Notes under the pieces: model-generated
Told to the model about the DNA's origin: nothing
Databases searched by the model: none
Seen by the model: only the letters and a program-made list of their open reading frames with translations
NCBI RefSeq assembly: GCF_000194625.1
Contig: NC_015320.1
Span: 1,286,612 to 1,350,611 of the forward strand
Length of the DNA: 64,000 nt
Direction of reading: 5' to 3'
Source: Archaeoglobus veneficus SNP6
Lineage (GTDB): Archaea; Halobacteriota; Archaeoglobi; Archaeoglobales; Archaeoglobaceae
Shown here: positions 7,206 to 16,505 of the stretch, piece after piece
Layout of the letters: each line of letters starts with the position of its first letter
Numbering within the stretch: the first letter of the stretch is position 1
Position numbers and translations under genes: made by a program

Positions 7206-8011
7206 GCTGCATGAAAGTTGAACTTGGGATTCAGCCCGACATAGCGCACAAGCCAAAAGAAGCATTCGAATTTGCTGCAAACAACGGTTTTTCACATATC
7301 GAGCTTTTAATGGATCATCCCTACTACTCCCTCGAGAACCTGAGCTACGCGGAAGTTCTCGAGCTTAAGGGGAGCTACGACCTCGAAGTTCTCCTGCACG
7401 CTCCCGCAACTTCCACCAACTTTATATCCACAAGCAGCCTGATGAGGAAGGCAAGTTACGCTGAACTCGAAAGGACGATGAGTTTTGCCGAAAGATGCGA
7501 AGCCAAGCTTGTAACCGTGCACATTGGCTGGAATCCAGGCTTTATAACTGCAAGAGGTTTCGTTTTTCAGGAGGAAATATACTCAAGACACAACTACGAG
7601 GTTTTGACGAGAGAGTTTTATGCGTTTGCAAAGTACTATGGCGAAATGCTCGCCATCGAGAATACCATAAGATTCGACGAGTCCTTAAGCAGGGCTCTTG
7701 AATTCCTCCTCGAAAACACAGACGTTGCCCTCACGTTTGACATTGGTCACTACTACGCTAAAGGAGACCACGATGTATTCCTGAGGCACTTCGACAGAGT
7801 GAGGAACATACACCTCCACGACAACAATGGCGAGATTGATTCCCACCTGCCTCTCGGCCATGGCAACGTCGACCTCAGCATAATCCCCAACAGCTATGAG
7901 GGTTACGCTACCATAGAAGTGAGGGACGAAGAAGCGATACTCGAGTCGAAGAGGTACTTCGAAGAGTGGACGAAAAAATGTAAAAAAGATGAAAGAAACG
8001 AACGGGCGTGA
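7202..8011 (+). CDS. Sugar phosphate isomerase/AP endonuclease family TIM-barrel protein
   Basis: About 270 residues of the xylose isomerase-like TIM barrel. Metal-ligand positions typical of the family are visible: VLLHAPA, VTVHIGWNP, LAIENT with its Glu, TFDIGHYY, and IHLHDNNGEIDSHLPLGHG near the end. The family includes endonuclease IV and many sugar isomerases or epimerases; the repeated HD and GH motifs do not settle which. The start is either GTG at 7202, overlapping the argB stop with GGTGG four bases before, or ATG at 7211. The next gene overlaps it by 4 bases, so it belongs to the argB operon. Confidence 0.75.
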   Translation: MSCMKVELGIQPDIAHKPKEAFEFAANNGFSHIELLMDHPYYSLENLSYAEVLELKGSYDLEVLLHAPATSTNFISTSSLMRKASYAELERTMSFAERCEAKLVTVHIGWNPGFITARGFVFQEEIYSRHNYEVLTREFYAFAKYYGEMLAIENTIRFDESLSRALEFLLENTDVALTFDIGHYYAKGDHDVFLRHFDRVRNIHLHDNNGEIDSHLPLGHGNVDLSIIPNSYEGYATIEVRDEEAILESKRYFEEWTKKCKKDERNERA

Positions 8012-9258
8012 AAAAGATGAACGCAAGAGAAGTTGAGTTTGAAGGCCATCTTATAGACTCCATGATTCTACCGAAAGCACTCGATGCAATTCTCGACCTC
8101 GAGGGCGAGTTTGAAATCCTCGAGTTCAGAATCGGGAAGAAGAAGGAAGACCACAGCTACGCAAGGCTTCTTGTCGTTGGCAGGGACGAACAACACCTGC
8201 AAAAAATACTCCACGTCCTGCACAGGATCGGAGCGAAAATCCCCGAAGCAGAAGAGGTCGAACTCAAACCAGCTCCTGCGGATAAAGTCCTTCCAGAGAA
8301 CTTCTACGTCACGACGAACCACCCCACCTTCGTTAATTATAAAGGAAAATGGTTGCAGGTAGAAGGAATAGGGATGGACAAGGTTATTGCAATCAGAAAC
8401 GGCAAGGCCGTTTGCCTTTTCCTGAACGAGGTGAAGAAGGGCGATTTGATAGTGGTCGGCGAAAAAGGTGTCAGAGTTGTGCCGCCCGAAAGACCGAGGA
8501 AAGTCTCCCACTTCCAGTTTATGGGGGGCAGCGTTTCCTCCGAGAGACCCACCGAAGAGCTGATTGAAATAATTGCAGAGGAAATCATAAACCTCAAGCG
8601 GAACGGTGGCAGGGTTGCTGTCGTAGCTGGCCCAGCGATAGACCATACCGGGGCAAGAAATGCTCTCGCCGGCATGATAAGAGATGGCTACATCGATTTG
8701 CTGCTTTCCGGTAACGCTCTTGCAGTTCACGACATTGAACTATCAATTTTCGGTACCTCGCTTGGCATGGATTTAAGAACAGGCAGGCCTGTGCCTGGCG
8801 GCAACAGACACCACCTCTACACAATAAGCAAGGTGATCGCAGCAGGAGGGATAAGAAAGGCTGTCGAGGCTGGGATAATCAAGGACGGCATCATGTACGA
8901 GTGTGTCAAGAACAACATTCCTTTCATCCTCGCAGGCTCGATAAGAGATGATGGGCCACTACCCGAAGTCATAACAGACGTAATGGTAGCGAAGAAGGCC
9001 ATGCGCGAAGCCCTTCAGAATATAGACATGGTTATCATGCTCGCCACAATGCTGCACTCAATTGCCGTTGGCAACCTCCTGCCATCCACTGTAAAAACGA
9101 TATGTGTGGACATAAACCCAGCAACAGTAACGAAGCTTATGGACCGCGGTACAGCTCAGGCTATCGGTGTCGTTACGGACGTCGGGCTCTTTGTTCCGCA
9201 GCTTTACGAGAAGCTGAAGGAGAAAGAGAGGGAGAAGCGCGAAATTATGGAAGAATAA
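8008..9258 (+). CDS. LOR/SDH-domain protein, archaeal ornithine cyclodeaminase type (TIGR00300)
   Basis: 416 residues. The first part, with GHLIDSMILPKALD, is the LOR/SDH-type region. The second is a Rossmann-like domain that binds NAD, with VAVVAGPAIDHTG, SGNALAVHDIE and GGNRHHLYTI. This family includes the methanococcal enzyme shown to convert ornithine to proline and ammonia, and the C-terminal half of cyanobacterial AgrE/ArgZ. The placement after argB supports an ornithine-to-proline role. The start GTG overlaps the previous stop codon (GTGA); an ATG three codons later (8017) is possible. The charged C-terminal end is rich in Lys and Glu. Confidence 0.8.
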   Translation: MKKMNAREVEFEGHLIDSMILPKALDAILDLEGEFEILEFRIGKKKEDHSYARLLVVGRDEQHLQKILHVLHRIGAKIPEAEEVELKPAPADKVLPENFYVTTNHPTFVNYKGKWLQVEGIGMDKVIAIRNGKAVCLFLNEVKKGDLIVVGEKGVRVVPPERPRKVSHFQFMGGSVSSERPTEELIEIIAEEIINLKRNGGRVAVVAGPAIDHTGARNALAGMIRDGYIDLLLSGNALAVHDIELSIFGTSLGMDLRTGRPVPGGNRHHLYTISKVIAAGGIRKAVEAGIIKDGIMYECVKNNIPFILAGSIRDDGPLPEVITDVMVAKKAMREALQNIDMVIMLATMLHSIAVGNLLPSTVKTICVDINPATVTKLMDRGTAQAIGVVTDVGLFVPQLYEKLKEKEREKREIMEE

Positions 9259-9351
9259 ACTGGCTCGATTTTAATCCATTCTATTTTTAAGGCTTATAGA
9301 CAAGATAAAACATGAAATAACAAACAGAAGCCTAAAATTAAAATTAAGGGG

Positions 9352-9501
9352 TTACTTACCCCTTCTCTCCTTCGACTTCGGCCTCAGGCCCTTGTATCCA
9401 CACTTTCTGCAGGTTTTGGCCCTTATGGGATTTCGAGCATTACAGCGCATGCAGATTTTAACGTTAAACAGTCTCGCTTCAGCTTCAGGAAATCTCGCCA
9501 T
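9352..9501 (-). CDS. rpl40e: 50S ribosomal protein eL40
   Basis: A 49-codon gene. The product reads [20 protein letters not shown] at its start and then carries a second zinc pair (CRKCGYKG) and a basic tail ending RRGK. Four cysteines in two CxxC pairs form the zinc ribbon of L40e, and the length is normal for archaea. GGGTGACG four bases upstream is the ribosome site, and CTTAAATAAC at about 9533-9542 is the likely TATA box. It is convergent with the cyclodeaminase gene. Confidence 0.93.
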   Translation of the reverse strand: MARFPEAEARLFNVKICMRCNARNPIRAKTCRKCGYKGLRPKSKERRGK

Positions 9502-9627
9502 TATCGTCACCCCATGCAGCCTCTGGCTATTGTTATTTAAGGGTTTTGTATGCCCTATACTCTTGAGACAGTACTCTTCCTGAAATACATAACTTTTGCA
9601 AAGGATGTCAGGAAATAATAATAGTGA

Positions 9628-9789
9628 GCATCAATTAATAAACGAAACGGCCCGCACAACTGGACTATTACGAACTGGAATTACAACGGAACCGCAAAGG
9701 CAGTAGTGTGGGGTAACACCTCTGGCAACGGAACTACATCTTATGGCACCATAGTGTGGCCAGGTAACGTAGGAGACATATACAGCTAA
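9628..9789 (+). pseudogene. C-terminal remnant of an unknown, possibly surface protein
   Basis: An open stretch of 53 codons ending in TAA, preceded by in-frame stops and without a start codon. The translation (NWTITNWNYNGTAKAVVWGN and on to GDIYS) is rich in Asn, Thr, Gly and Trp in an alternating beta-strand pattern typical of pilin, adhesin or S-layer ends. It sits alone in the 373-base gap between eL40 and the thiolase; the rest of this gap holds only their promoters. I take it as a decayed gene end rather than a working gene. Confidence 0.4.
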
Positions 9790-9874
9790 TACTTCTCTTA
9801 TTCAACTCTCCCCCAATTTTCTGAACAATTCTATTTAAAAATAATGCTGAAAAAAATTTTATTAACCCCCTGTC

Positions 9875-11155
9875 ATGCCAGCCAGCATGGACGCTGTTGT
9901 TGTCGGTGCAGTAAGAACGCCAGTTGGAAGATTCGGTGGAGCTTTGAAAGACTTTCAGGCTTACGAACTTGGAGCCATAGCAATTAAAGGGTTACTCAAA
10001 AAACTCAACCTCAAGCCCATCTCCAGCCAGGAAGAATACCCCAGCAAATTGCATAAAGGAAGAATAGACCTCGAGGAGAAGTACTACGATTACGACGGCA
10101 TCGAGATAGAAATCGACGAGGTTATAATGGGCAACGTTTTGCAGGCAGCTCAGGGCCAGAATCCTGCGAGACAGGCTGCTATTTTCGCTGGAATACCGAA
10201 AGAAGTGCCAGCATTCACAGTGAACATGGTGTGTGGAAGTGGTTTGAAGGCCGTTGCCCTTGCAGCCCAGAGTATAGCTATCGGTGAGAGTGACGTAATC
10301 GTAGCGGGTGGAATGGAGTCCATGAGCAACGCTCCCTATGCATTAACGAAGGCGAGATGGGGCTACAGAATGTTCAATGGAGAACTATTAGACCTCATGG
10401 TTCACGACGGCCTGTGGGAAAAGTTCTACGGCTACCACATGGGTGTAACCGCTGAAAACATCGTCGAGCTTTACGGAATAAGCAGGGAGGAGCAGGACAG
10501 GCTTGCGTACGAGAGCCACATGAGGGCTGTAAAAGCGATAGACGAGGGAATTTTCAGGGAAGAAATAGTACCTGTAACAGTTCAGACGAAGGTTGGAACC
10601 GTAACCATAGACACCGATGAACATCCACGAAGAGATACAAGTATCGAAAAACTGGCAAAACTCCCACCGGTTTTCAAAAAAGATGGTACAATCACTGCCG
10701 GCAACGCGAGCGGTGTGAACGACGGTGCTGCTGCCCTTATACTCATGAGCGAGGAGAAGGCAAAGGAGTTGAATTTGAAGCCGATGGCGAGAATCGTCAG
10801 CTATGCGTGTGCTGCAATAGACCCAGCTTACATGGGTCTCGCACCCATTCCAGCAATAAAGAAGGCTGTAAAGAAAGCAGGACTTAGCATAGAGGAAATT
10901 GACCTCATCGAGCTAAACGAAGCTTTTGCAGCCCAAGCAATAGCGGTAATGAAAGAACTAAATCTTGATCCAGAAAAAACGAATGTCCACGGAAGCGGAA
11001 TATCCCTCGGCCATCCGATAGGGGCAACGGGAGCAAGGATAACGACTACTCTCCTCCACGAAATGCAGAGAAGAAAAGCAAAGTACGGCCTTTCAGCACT
11101 CTGTATCGGCGGCGGTATGGGAATTGCCATGGTATTCGAGTCCTATTCACATTGA
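9875..11155 (+). CDS. Acetyl-CoA C-acyltransferase (bacterial-type thiolase)
   Basis: 426 residues with the full catalytic set: nucleophile Cys in [10 protein letters not shown], the NEAFAAQA motif, [10 protein letters not shown] with the active His, and the second Cys in [12 protein letters not shown]. It joins or cleaves acyl-CoA at the beta-keto position, for beta-oxidation or acetoacetyl-CoA formation. It is about 30 residues longer than usual because of a charged insert ([14 protein letters not shown] to YYDYDGIE, about residues 50-79) between the first helix and the [11 protein letters not shown] strand. ATG at 9887 is an alternative start. No acyl-CoA dehydrogenase or HMG-CoA synthase lies nearby. 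Confidence 0.9.
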   Translation: MPASMDAVVVGAVRTPVGRFGGALKDFQAYELGAIAIKGLLKKLNLKPISSQEEYPSKLHKGRIDLEEKYYDYDGIEIEIDEVIMGNVLQAAQGQNPARQAAIFAGIPKEVPAFTVNMVCGSGLKAVALAAQSIAIGESDVIVAGGMESMSNAPYALTKARWGYRMFNGELLDLMVHDGLWEKFYGYHMGVTAENIVELYGISREEQDRLAYESHMRAVKAIDEGIFREEIVPVTVQTKVGTVTIDTDEHPRRDTSIEKLAKLPPVFKKDGTITAGNASGVNDGAAALILMSEEKAKELNLKPMARIVSYACAAIDPAYMGLAPIPAIKKAVKKAGLSIEEIDLIELNEAFAAQAIAVMKELNLDPEKTNVHGSGISLGHPIGATGARITTTLLHEMQRRKAKYGLSALCIGGGMGIAMVFESYSH

Positions 11156-11233
11156 ATATTATTTTTTAAATTTACTGGATATTATTATTCTACTTCCTGA
11201 AATTTTTTAGTGAATCTATACCGGCAGCAGCAG

Positions 11234-11318
11234 TTCTCAGGATATCATTATCATATGAGAATGAGGCATAACCTTAATATACTTCTTTTAATACTCATTA
11301 TTGTGAGGAGGGAAGTAA
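11234..11318 (+). promoter_or_regulatory. Promoter region of the chemotaxis operon
   Basis: TTCTCA at 11234-11239 and TGAGAA at 11256-11261 form an inverted repeat centred on an AT-rich spacer. CTTAATATAC at about 11273-11283 looks like the TATA box, and GAGGAGG at about 11304 is a strong ribosome site before the cheY ATG. The inverted repeat sits where an activator or repressor would act; which protein binds is unknown. Confidence 0.45.
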
Positions 11319-11687
11319 ATGGTAGTGAAGATACTGATAGTTGACGACTCCCAATTCATGAGAAAGCTGCTAAGGAGAATTCTGGAGGGGCAATCTGGGT
11401 ACACTGTTGTTGGCGAGGCAGAAAACGGAGTCGAAGCTGTACAACTGTTCAAAGAACTCCAGCCAGATGTAGTTATGATGGATATCGTCATGCCGATAAA
11501 AGATGGAATCTCAGCAACTGCAGAGATCAAACAGATTAACCCGAAGGCAAAGGTTGTTATGTGTACGTCAGTAGGCCAAGAAGAAAAAATGAAACAGGCC
11601 ATAAAGGCGGGAGCAGATGGCTACATAACGAAACCTTTCCAGGGGCCGAAGGTGATTGAGGCTCTGCAGGGGGTATTGCGATTATAA
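11319..11687 (+). CDS. cheY: Chemotaxis response regulator CheY
   Basis: A 122-residue single receiver domain. The acidic pair D9-D10, phospho-acceptor D55 (MMDIVMP), T83 and K105 (ITKPF) are all present. It receives phosphate from CheA and in archaea signals to the archaellum switch through CheF. It is the first gene of the che operon and has a strong ribosome site. Its last codons overlap the apparent start of cheB. Confidence 0.95.
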   Translation: MVVKILIVDDSQFMRKLLRRILEGQSGYTVVGEAENGVEAVQLFKELQPDVVMMDIVMPIKDGISATAEIKQINPKAKVVMCTSVGQEEKMKQAIKAGADGYITKPFQGPKVIEALQGVLRL

Positions 11688-12709
11688 GGGTTCTTGTTGT
11701 TGACGACTCCAAGTTCATGCGGACTATTATTTCGGACATTCTCAACTCTGATCCTGAGATAGAGGTCATTGGCGAGGCCTGTGACGGCGTAGAGGCCATT
11801 GAGAAAGTAAAGGAGCTGAAGCCAGACGTAGTCACAATGGACGTAGAGATGCCAAGAATGGACGGGCTAACAGCTGTAAGCGAGATAATGAAACTCCAAA
11901 ACCCGCCCGCAATAGTCATGCTGAGTGCGCTTACACAGGAGGGTGCCGATGCAACTTTTGAGGCTCTGAAGCGTGGTGCCGTCGATTTTATGCCTAAACC
12001 TTCCGGCACTGTTTCACCGGATTTAAGAAAGAAGGGGCTCGAGCTAATAGAGAAGATTAAAAATGCTGCTGTTGCGAAGGTTTCCATCTATAAGAGAGTT
12101 GTGAAGCCTAAACCAAAGATTAAATTTGTTACCCCACTCGGAAAACTTGTTGTTATTGGGGCTTCCACAGGAGGCCCACCTGTTGTTGAGGAGATTATGT
12201 CATCTCTTCCACTGTCAGCAAGATTTCGAGTGGTTATTGTCCAGCACATGCCAAAGGGTTTCACAAGCAGGTTTGCAAAGCGCCTCGATTCAGTTTCGGA
12301 TTACGAAGTCAGAGAAGCTGTAGATGGCGATAAGCTCACTGGAGGGGTTGCACTCGTCGCACCTGGTGACTATCATCTCGTCCTCGAAAAGAGCAATGGA
12401 GATATAACAGTCCGGCTAAACAAAGATCAGCCAATAAACGGTGTAAGGCCATCTGTAGAGCCAACACTAATCTCAGCCGCCCGTGTTGACGGGCCTAACA
12501 CGATTGCTGTCATTCTCACTGGAATGGGTAAAGATGGACAGGTTGGTGTTCAGTTTGTTAAAAAAGCCGGTGGAAAGGTAATAGCCCAGAGTAAAGAATC
12601 GTGTGTTGTTTTTGGAATGCCCAAACGGGCAATTGAGACCGGTTGCGTTGATGTGGTTGCTGACATTCCTGATATTGTTAACGCCATACTCAAACTCGCG
12701 GGGGCGTAA
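11681..12709 (+). CDS. cheB: Chemoreceptor methylesterase/deamidase CheB
   Basis: A receiver domain (phospho-acceptor Asp in VVTMDVEMP) followed by a linker and a methylesterase domain. The esterase triad is visible: Ser in GASTGGPP, His in VQHMPKGF and Asp in LTGMGKDGQ. It removes methyl groups from chemoreceptors. The frame is open back to a TGA at 11657 but has no ATG, GTG or TTG before 11717. Starting at that ATG would remove the first strand and the Asp pair (VLVVDDSKFM). The start is therefore taken as ATT at 11681 or ATA at 11684, after GGGGGT at 11669-11674 and overlapping the cheY stop. Confidence 0.9.
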   Translation: MIRVLVVDDSKFMRTIISDILNSDPEIEVIGEACDGVEAIEKVKELKPDVVTMDVEMPRMDGLTAVSEIMKLQNPPAIVMLSALTQEGADATFEALKRGAVDFMPKPSGTVSPDLRKKGLELIEKIKNAAVAKVSIYKRVVKPKPKIKFVTPLGKLVVIGASTGGPPVVEEIMSSLPLSARFRVVIVQHMPKGFTSRFAKRLDSVSDYEVREAVDGDKLTGGVALVAPGDYHLVLEKSNGDITVRLNKDQPINGVRPSVEPTLISAARVDGPNTIAVILTGMGKDGQVGVQFVKKAGGKVIAQSKESCVVFGMPKRAIETGCVDVVADIPDIVNAILKLAGA

Positions 12710-12711
12710 GT

Positions 12712-14652
12712 ATGAACGAGTACCTGGAAGCTTTCGTTGAGGAGAGCAAGAGTCTGATTACCGACCTGAACAATCTCCTCTTAGAGCTGGAGAAAGGAGG
12801 AGATGTCGAAGTAATGAACTCTATTTTCCGCATAGCTCACACTCTCAAAGGTAACAGCGCTGCTATGGGCTTTGAGAGCATGTCGGAGCTCGCCCATGCT
12901 ATTGAAGACTTGCTCGATGCTCTGAGGCAGGGTAAGACACAACTCGATGACGAAATAATGAATCTAATTTTCGATGGCGTAGATACCCTCGAAAACATGC
13001 TTGGAGAGGTCATGGAATCCGGACAACCACAATCAGACCCGAGCGAACTCATATCACGGATAAGAGGTGAACTCGAAAAAAGGCTAAGTGGGGAGAAGGA
13101 GGAGAAAAAGGAGGAGAAAGTTCAGAGAATAGAAGGAGAAGGTACCCACGTTGAGATAAGTATCGACCCCGCATCCCAGATGAAGGGAATAGACGCAATG
13201 ATAATCCTGAAAAATGTCGAAGATGTGGCGGAGATAGTCGCTACCTCCCCCGCAAGAGAAGAAATCGAAGATGGGAAGTTCAATTCCTCTTTCCAGCTCC
13301 TTCTCAAAGGTGATGTCACAAAGATAAAGGAAGTCCTGCAAAAATTACCTCAAGTAAAGGAGTTCAAAGTCGATGAAAGAACTGAGACCAAGCCTGAAAG
13401 TGAAGAAAAAGTAGAAGAGTTAGTAGACAAAAAACCAGAGGAGGAAAAAGAGAAAACTGGAGAAGCAGAAGCGAAAGAAACAAAGAAGGATATTAAAAAA
13501 GATATTAAAATAAAGACGGACAAGATTCAGTCAGTCAGAATAAGCGTTCAGAAGCTCGACGAACTGATGAACCTGGTTGAGGAACTCGTTGTCAGAAAGT
13601 TAAAACTTGAAAACTCATTACCACCGGAACTGAGAAGAGGTATAGAAAGAGAGTTTTCAGTTTTTGACAGAGTCATAAGCCGGCTCCAGGACACAGTAAT
13701 GGATCTCAGGCTTATACCACTAAAGCACGTGGTTGACAGGCTTCCACGAGTTGTCAGAGACCTAAGCCACTCCCTCGGCAAGGAAGTCGATTTCGAGATA
13801 ATCGGAGCAGACGTTACAGTTGACAGAACAGTCCTGGACAAGATCCAGGATCCCCTTATACACCTGCTGAGAAACGCAATAGACCACGGTATAGAGCCAC
13901 CCGAAGAGAGAGAAAAACTTGGAAAACCAAGGAGAGGGAAGGTACGACTTGTAGCTGAAAAAATGAAGGATCACGTTGTCATAGAGATTTCTGACGACGG
14001 TAGAGGACTCGATGCTGAAAAGATAAAGAAGAAGGCTGTTGAGATAGGTCTGATTACTCCCGAGAGAGCACAGGAGATGAGCGATGAAGAGGCATATAAT
14101 CTGATATTCCAGCCTGGATTCAGCACAAAAGAGAAGGTAACAGACGTTTCCGGTAGGGGCGTGGGAATGGATATCGTAATCAACACTGTTCGTTCCCTTG
14201 GCGGTTCTGTAGAGGTTAAATCTGAAAAAGGAAAGGGTACGACTGTCAGACTGAGACTACCGCTTACCATGGCAATCATGCAGGTTCTTCTCATCAGAGT
14301 CGGCCATGAGAAATATGGACTTCCACTAAAGGATATAATGGAAGTAAAACCTGTATCGAGATGTGAAATAAGAAGCATTGCAGGAGTTGACAAGCTTATT
14401 ACGAGAGACGGAATAATCCCCGTCATCCATTTGGCGAAGGCCCTCAATGTACAGTCCAATGGAGGCAAGATGGTTATAATCACCTCCTCTTTCGAGCGCA
14501 CTGTTGCCCTCATTTGCGATGAGGTGCTGTCTCAGAAGGAGGTGGTAGTAAAGTCACTTGGGGGTGTTTTGAGGGGAATTCAGGGTATTTCTGGAGTCTC
14601 CATCCTTGGTGAAGGAGAAGTCGTGCCCATACTGGATGTAAACTCTCTTTAG
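12712..14652 (+). CDS. cheA: Chemotaxis histidine kinase CheA
   Basis: 646 residues in the standard order. HPt domain with phospho-accepting His in FRIAHTLKGNSAAMGF (about residue 44); a P2-like region (about 140-225); an acidic and lysine-rich linker; a dimerisation helix pair starting SVRISVQKLDELMNLVEELV; ATPase with HLLRNAIDHG, DDGRGLD and GRGVGMDIV; and a C-terminal CheW-like domain that begins near MQVLLIRVG. It phosphorylates CheY and CheB. It begins two bases after cheB. No separate cheW gene is present in the window, so the adaptor must be encoded elsewhere. Confidence 0.96.
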   Translation: MNEYLEAFVEESKSLITDLNNLLLELEKGGDVEVMNSIFRIAHTLKGNSAAMGFESMSELAHAIEDLLDALRQGKTQLDDEIMNLIFDGVDTLENMLGEVMESGQPQSDPSELISRIRGELEKRLSGEKEEKKEEKVQRIEGEGTHVEISIDPASQMKGIDAMIILKNVEDVAEIVATSPAREEIEDGKFNSSFQLLLKGDVTKIKEVLQKLPQVKEFKVDERTETKPESEEKVEELVDKKPEEEKEKTGEAEAKETKKDIKKDIKIKTDKIQSVRISVQKLDELMNLVEELVVRKLKLENSLPPELRRGIEREFSVFDRVISRLQDTVMDLRLIPLKHVVDRLPRVVRDLSHSLGKEVDFEIIGADVTVDRTVLDKIQDPLIHLLRNAIDHGIEPPEEREKLGKPRRGKVRLVAEKMKDHVVIEISDDGRGLDAEKIKKKAVEIGLITPERAQEMSDEEAYNLIFQPGFSTKEKVTDVSGRGVGMDIVINTVRSLGGSVEVKSEKGKGTTVRLRLPLTMAIMQVLLIRVGHEKYGLPLKDIMEVKPVSRCEIRSIAGVDKLITRDGIIPVIHLAKALNVQSNGGKMVIITSSFERTVALICDEVLSQKEVVVKSLGGVLRGIQGISGVSILGEGEVVPILDVNSL

Positions 14653-14663
14653 GAGGTGGTAGC

Positions 14664-15260
14664 ATGAAAGTAGACCTTTACAAGCTTGCAAAAATGAATG
14701 AAATGGCAAAAGAAGGCGCAAGAAGGGTTGCAGAGAACCTTTCGGCAATGCTCGGCATGGATGTACAGATGAAAATAACAAAGATAGACTTCGTCACACT
14801 GAGCGACATACCCGAGGAGATCGGCGACGAAGAGATGGTAGGTGTCTACCTGATGTTTCATGGAACCCCTTCTGGACACCTCATGGTTCTGTTCCCGGTA
14901 GCGAGTGCCAAGAAAGTAGCAAGCCTACTGCTTGCAGGGATTGGAGAAGATAACGGAACGGGAGAAGGGTTTACAGACCTCGATAAGTCTGCAATAAGCG
15001 AAGTAGGGAACATCATAACGAGTTCATTCATCGACGGATGGGCAAACGTGCTGAAGACAGAGATAGATATCTCCACACCCCATCTAATTCACGATATGGG
15101 CTCGGCAGTAATAGACCCGATAATTGTGGAACTTGCAAAGGAGCATGACCACGCCTTCGTTTTCAATAGCAGCATCACAGCCCAAGACAAGGACATTACC
15201 TGCCAGATTTACGTATTCCCGGACATGAACAAGCTCGTAGAGGCGCTCGAGAGACTCTGA
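14664..15260 (+). CDS. cheC: CheY-phosphate phosphatase CheC
   Basis: 198 residues of the CheC/CheX/FliY family, which removes phosphate from CheY. The second family motif, S-x3-E-x2-N in SAISEVGNIITSSFIDGW, is complete. The first repeat (LAKMNEMAKEGARRV) keeps the Glu, but Lys stands where the catalytic Asn is expected, so only one active site seems intact. GGAGGTGG precedes the ATG. It is followed by cheD, its usual binding partner. Confidence 0.9.
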   Translation: MKVDLYKLAKMNEMAKEGARRVAENLSAMLGMDVQMKITKIDFVTLSDIPEEIGDEEMVGVYLMFHGTPSGHLMVLFPVASAKKVASLLLAGIGEDNGTGEGFTDLDKSAISEVGNIITSSFIDGWANVLKTEIDISTPHLIHDMGSAVIDPIIVELAKEHDHAFVFNSSITAQDKDITCQIYVFPDMNKLVEALERL

Positions 15261-15279
15261 TAAAAGTGTCCGGGATACT

Positions 15280-15753
15280 ATGGCAGAGAGGATTAGAGTG
15301 AGAATGGCCGAGTACAAAGTGTGCAATAGTGGAGGGATACTTGTTACCACAGTTGGTTCCTGCGTTGCTATAGGTCTTGTTGATCCCGTAGCAGGTGTTG
15401 GAGGTTTGGCACACATCATGCTTCCAGAGGCAAATGGAAAAAGCGATGCTGTAGGAAAATACGCAGATACAGCGATCCCGGCAATGCTCAAGGAAATGGA
15501 GAAGAAAAGAGCAAAAAAGGAGAGAATTATAGCAAAGATAGCCGGAGGGGCAAGGATGTTCAACTTCAGTTCCGATAAAATGGAGTACGTGGGAGACAGA
15601 AACGTAGAGGCTGTTAGAAGGATTCTGAAAAAGTATGGAATCAGAATTGCTGGAGAAGACGTTGGAAAAAACCATGGAAGGACTGTAGAGTTCCATACGT
15701 CAGACGGCAGGATGATAATAAAAAGAGCTAACGAGGTGATTAAGGAGTTATGA
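15280..15753 (+). CDS. cheD: Chemoreceptor glutamine deamidase CheD
   Basis: 157 residues. The catalytic Cys and His pair stands in TTVGSCVAIGL and GLAHIMLP. The GGARMF segment and the later GGxxGR-type end match the family. CheD deamidates receptor glutamines and stimulates CheC. A second ATG ten codons in (MAEYKVC) could be the true start, since the homologous region begins there and the ribosome site before 15280 is weak. The end overlaps cheR by 4 bases. Confidence 0.92.
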   Translation: MAERIRVRMAEYKVCNSGGILVTTVGSCVAIGLVDPVAGVGGLAHIMLPEANGKSDAVGKYADTAIPAMLKEMEKKRAKKERIIAKIAGGARMFNFSSDKMEYVGDRNVEAVRRILKKYGIRIAGEDVGKNHGRTVEFHTSDGRMIIKRANEVIKEL

Positions 15754-16505
15754 CCGATGTTTTAAGCTTTGTAAAAAACGAGCTTGGACTGAGAGCCTAT
15801 AAAGATAGCTACCTCATGAGGAGAATAAACGCCAGAATGATAAGAAGAGGTATCAGAGACACAGAGGAATATCTCAAGATTCTACAAGAAGATAAGGAAG
15901 AAATTCGCGCTCTTAAGGACGCGCTGAGTATTAATGTGACGGCCTTCTTCAGAAACCCGGAAGTGTGGCAGAAGCTAAAGGAGATCTTGGAAGAAGATGA
16001 CACACCAATAAAGGCCTGGAGTGCAGCCTGTGCAGATGGAAGAGAACCGTATTCCCTCGCCATGCTCTGCGAGGAAATTGGCCGAGACATAAAGATAATT
16101 GCCACCGATATAGACGAGGACGCACTGGCCGCGGCAAGGAGGGGTGTGTATGAAGACTCCAGCGTTACAAACCTCATGAAAGAACTCTCGTTCATCGGAA
16201 ATATTGAAAAGTACGTGGAAATAGATGGTAAAACATTCAGAGTGAAGCCGTCCATAAAGAGAAAAGTAACCTTCATGAGACACGATATGATAAGGAACGC
16301 TCCCCCTGCTTCAGACTTCGATCTCGTGTTGTGTAGAAACTTCCTGATATACATCGAACCTGAGTACAAACCAAAGGTTACTGAGAACCTGTACCTTGCA
16401 CTCAAGAAAGGCGGAATCCTTGTTCTCGGGAAGACCGAAAGCTTGCCTGTGGAAGGATACTTCGAAGCTGTTGATAGAATAAACAGAATATACAGGAGGG
16501 TCTGA
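15750..16505 (+). CDS. cheR: Chemoreceptor methyltransferase CheR
   Basis: 251 residues. A small helical N-terminal domain (RRINARMIRRG, binding receptor tails) is followed by a SAM-dependent methyltransferase domain with FFRNPEVW, AWSAACADGREPYSLAM for SAM binding, ATDIDEDAL and DLVLCRNFLIYI. It methylates receptor glutamates, opposing CheB. The start codon lies within the cheD stop (TTATGACC), and the end overlaps the next gene by one base (TGATG). Confidence 0.94.
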   Translation: MTDVLSFVKNELGLRAYKDSYLMRRINARMIRRGIRDTEEYLKILQEDKEEIRALKDALSINVTAFFRNPEVWQKLKEILEEDDTPIKAWSAACADGREPYSLAMLCEEIGRDIKIIATDIDEDALAAARRGVYEDSSVTNLMKELSFIGNIEKYVEIDGKTFRVKPSIKRKVTFMRHDMIRNAPPASDFDLVLCRNFLIYIEPEYKPKVTENLYLALKKGGILVLGKTESLPVEGYFEAVDRINRIYRRV

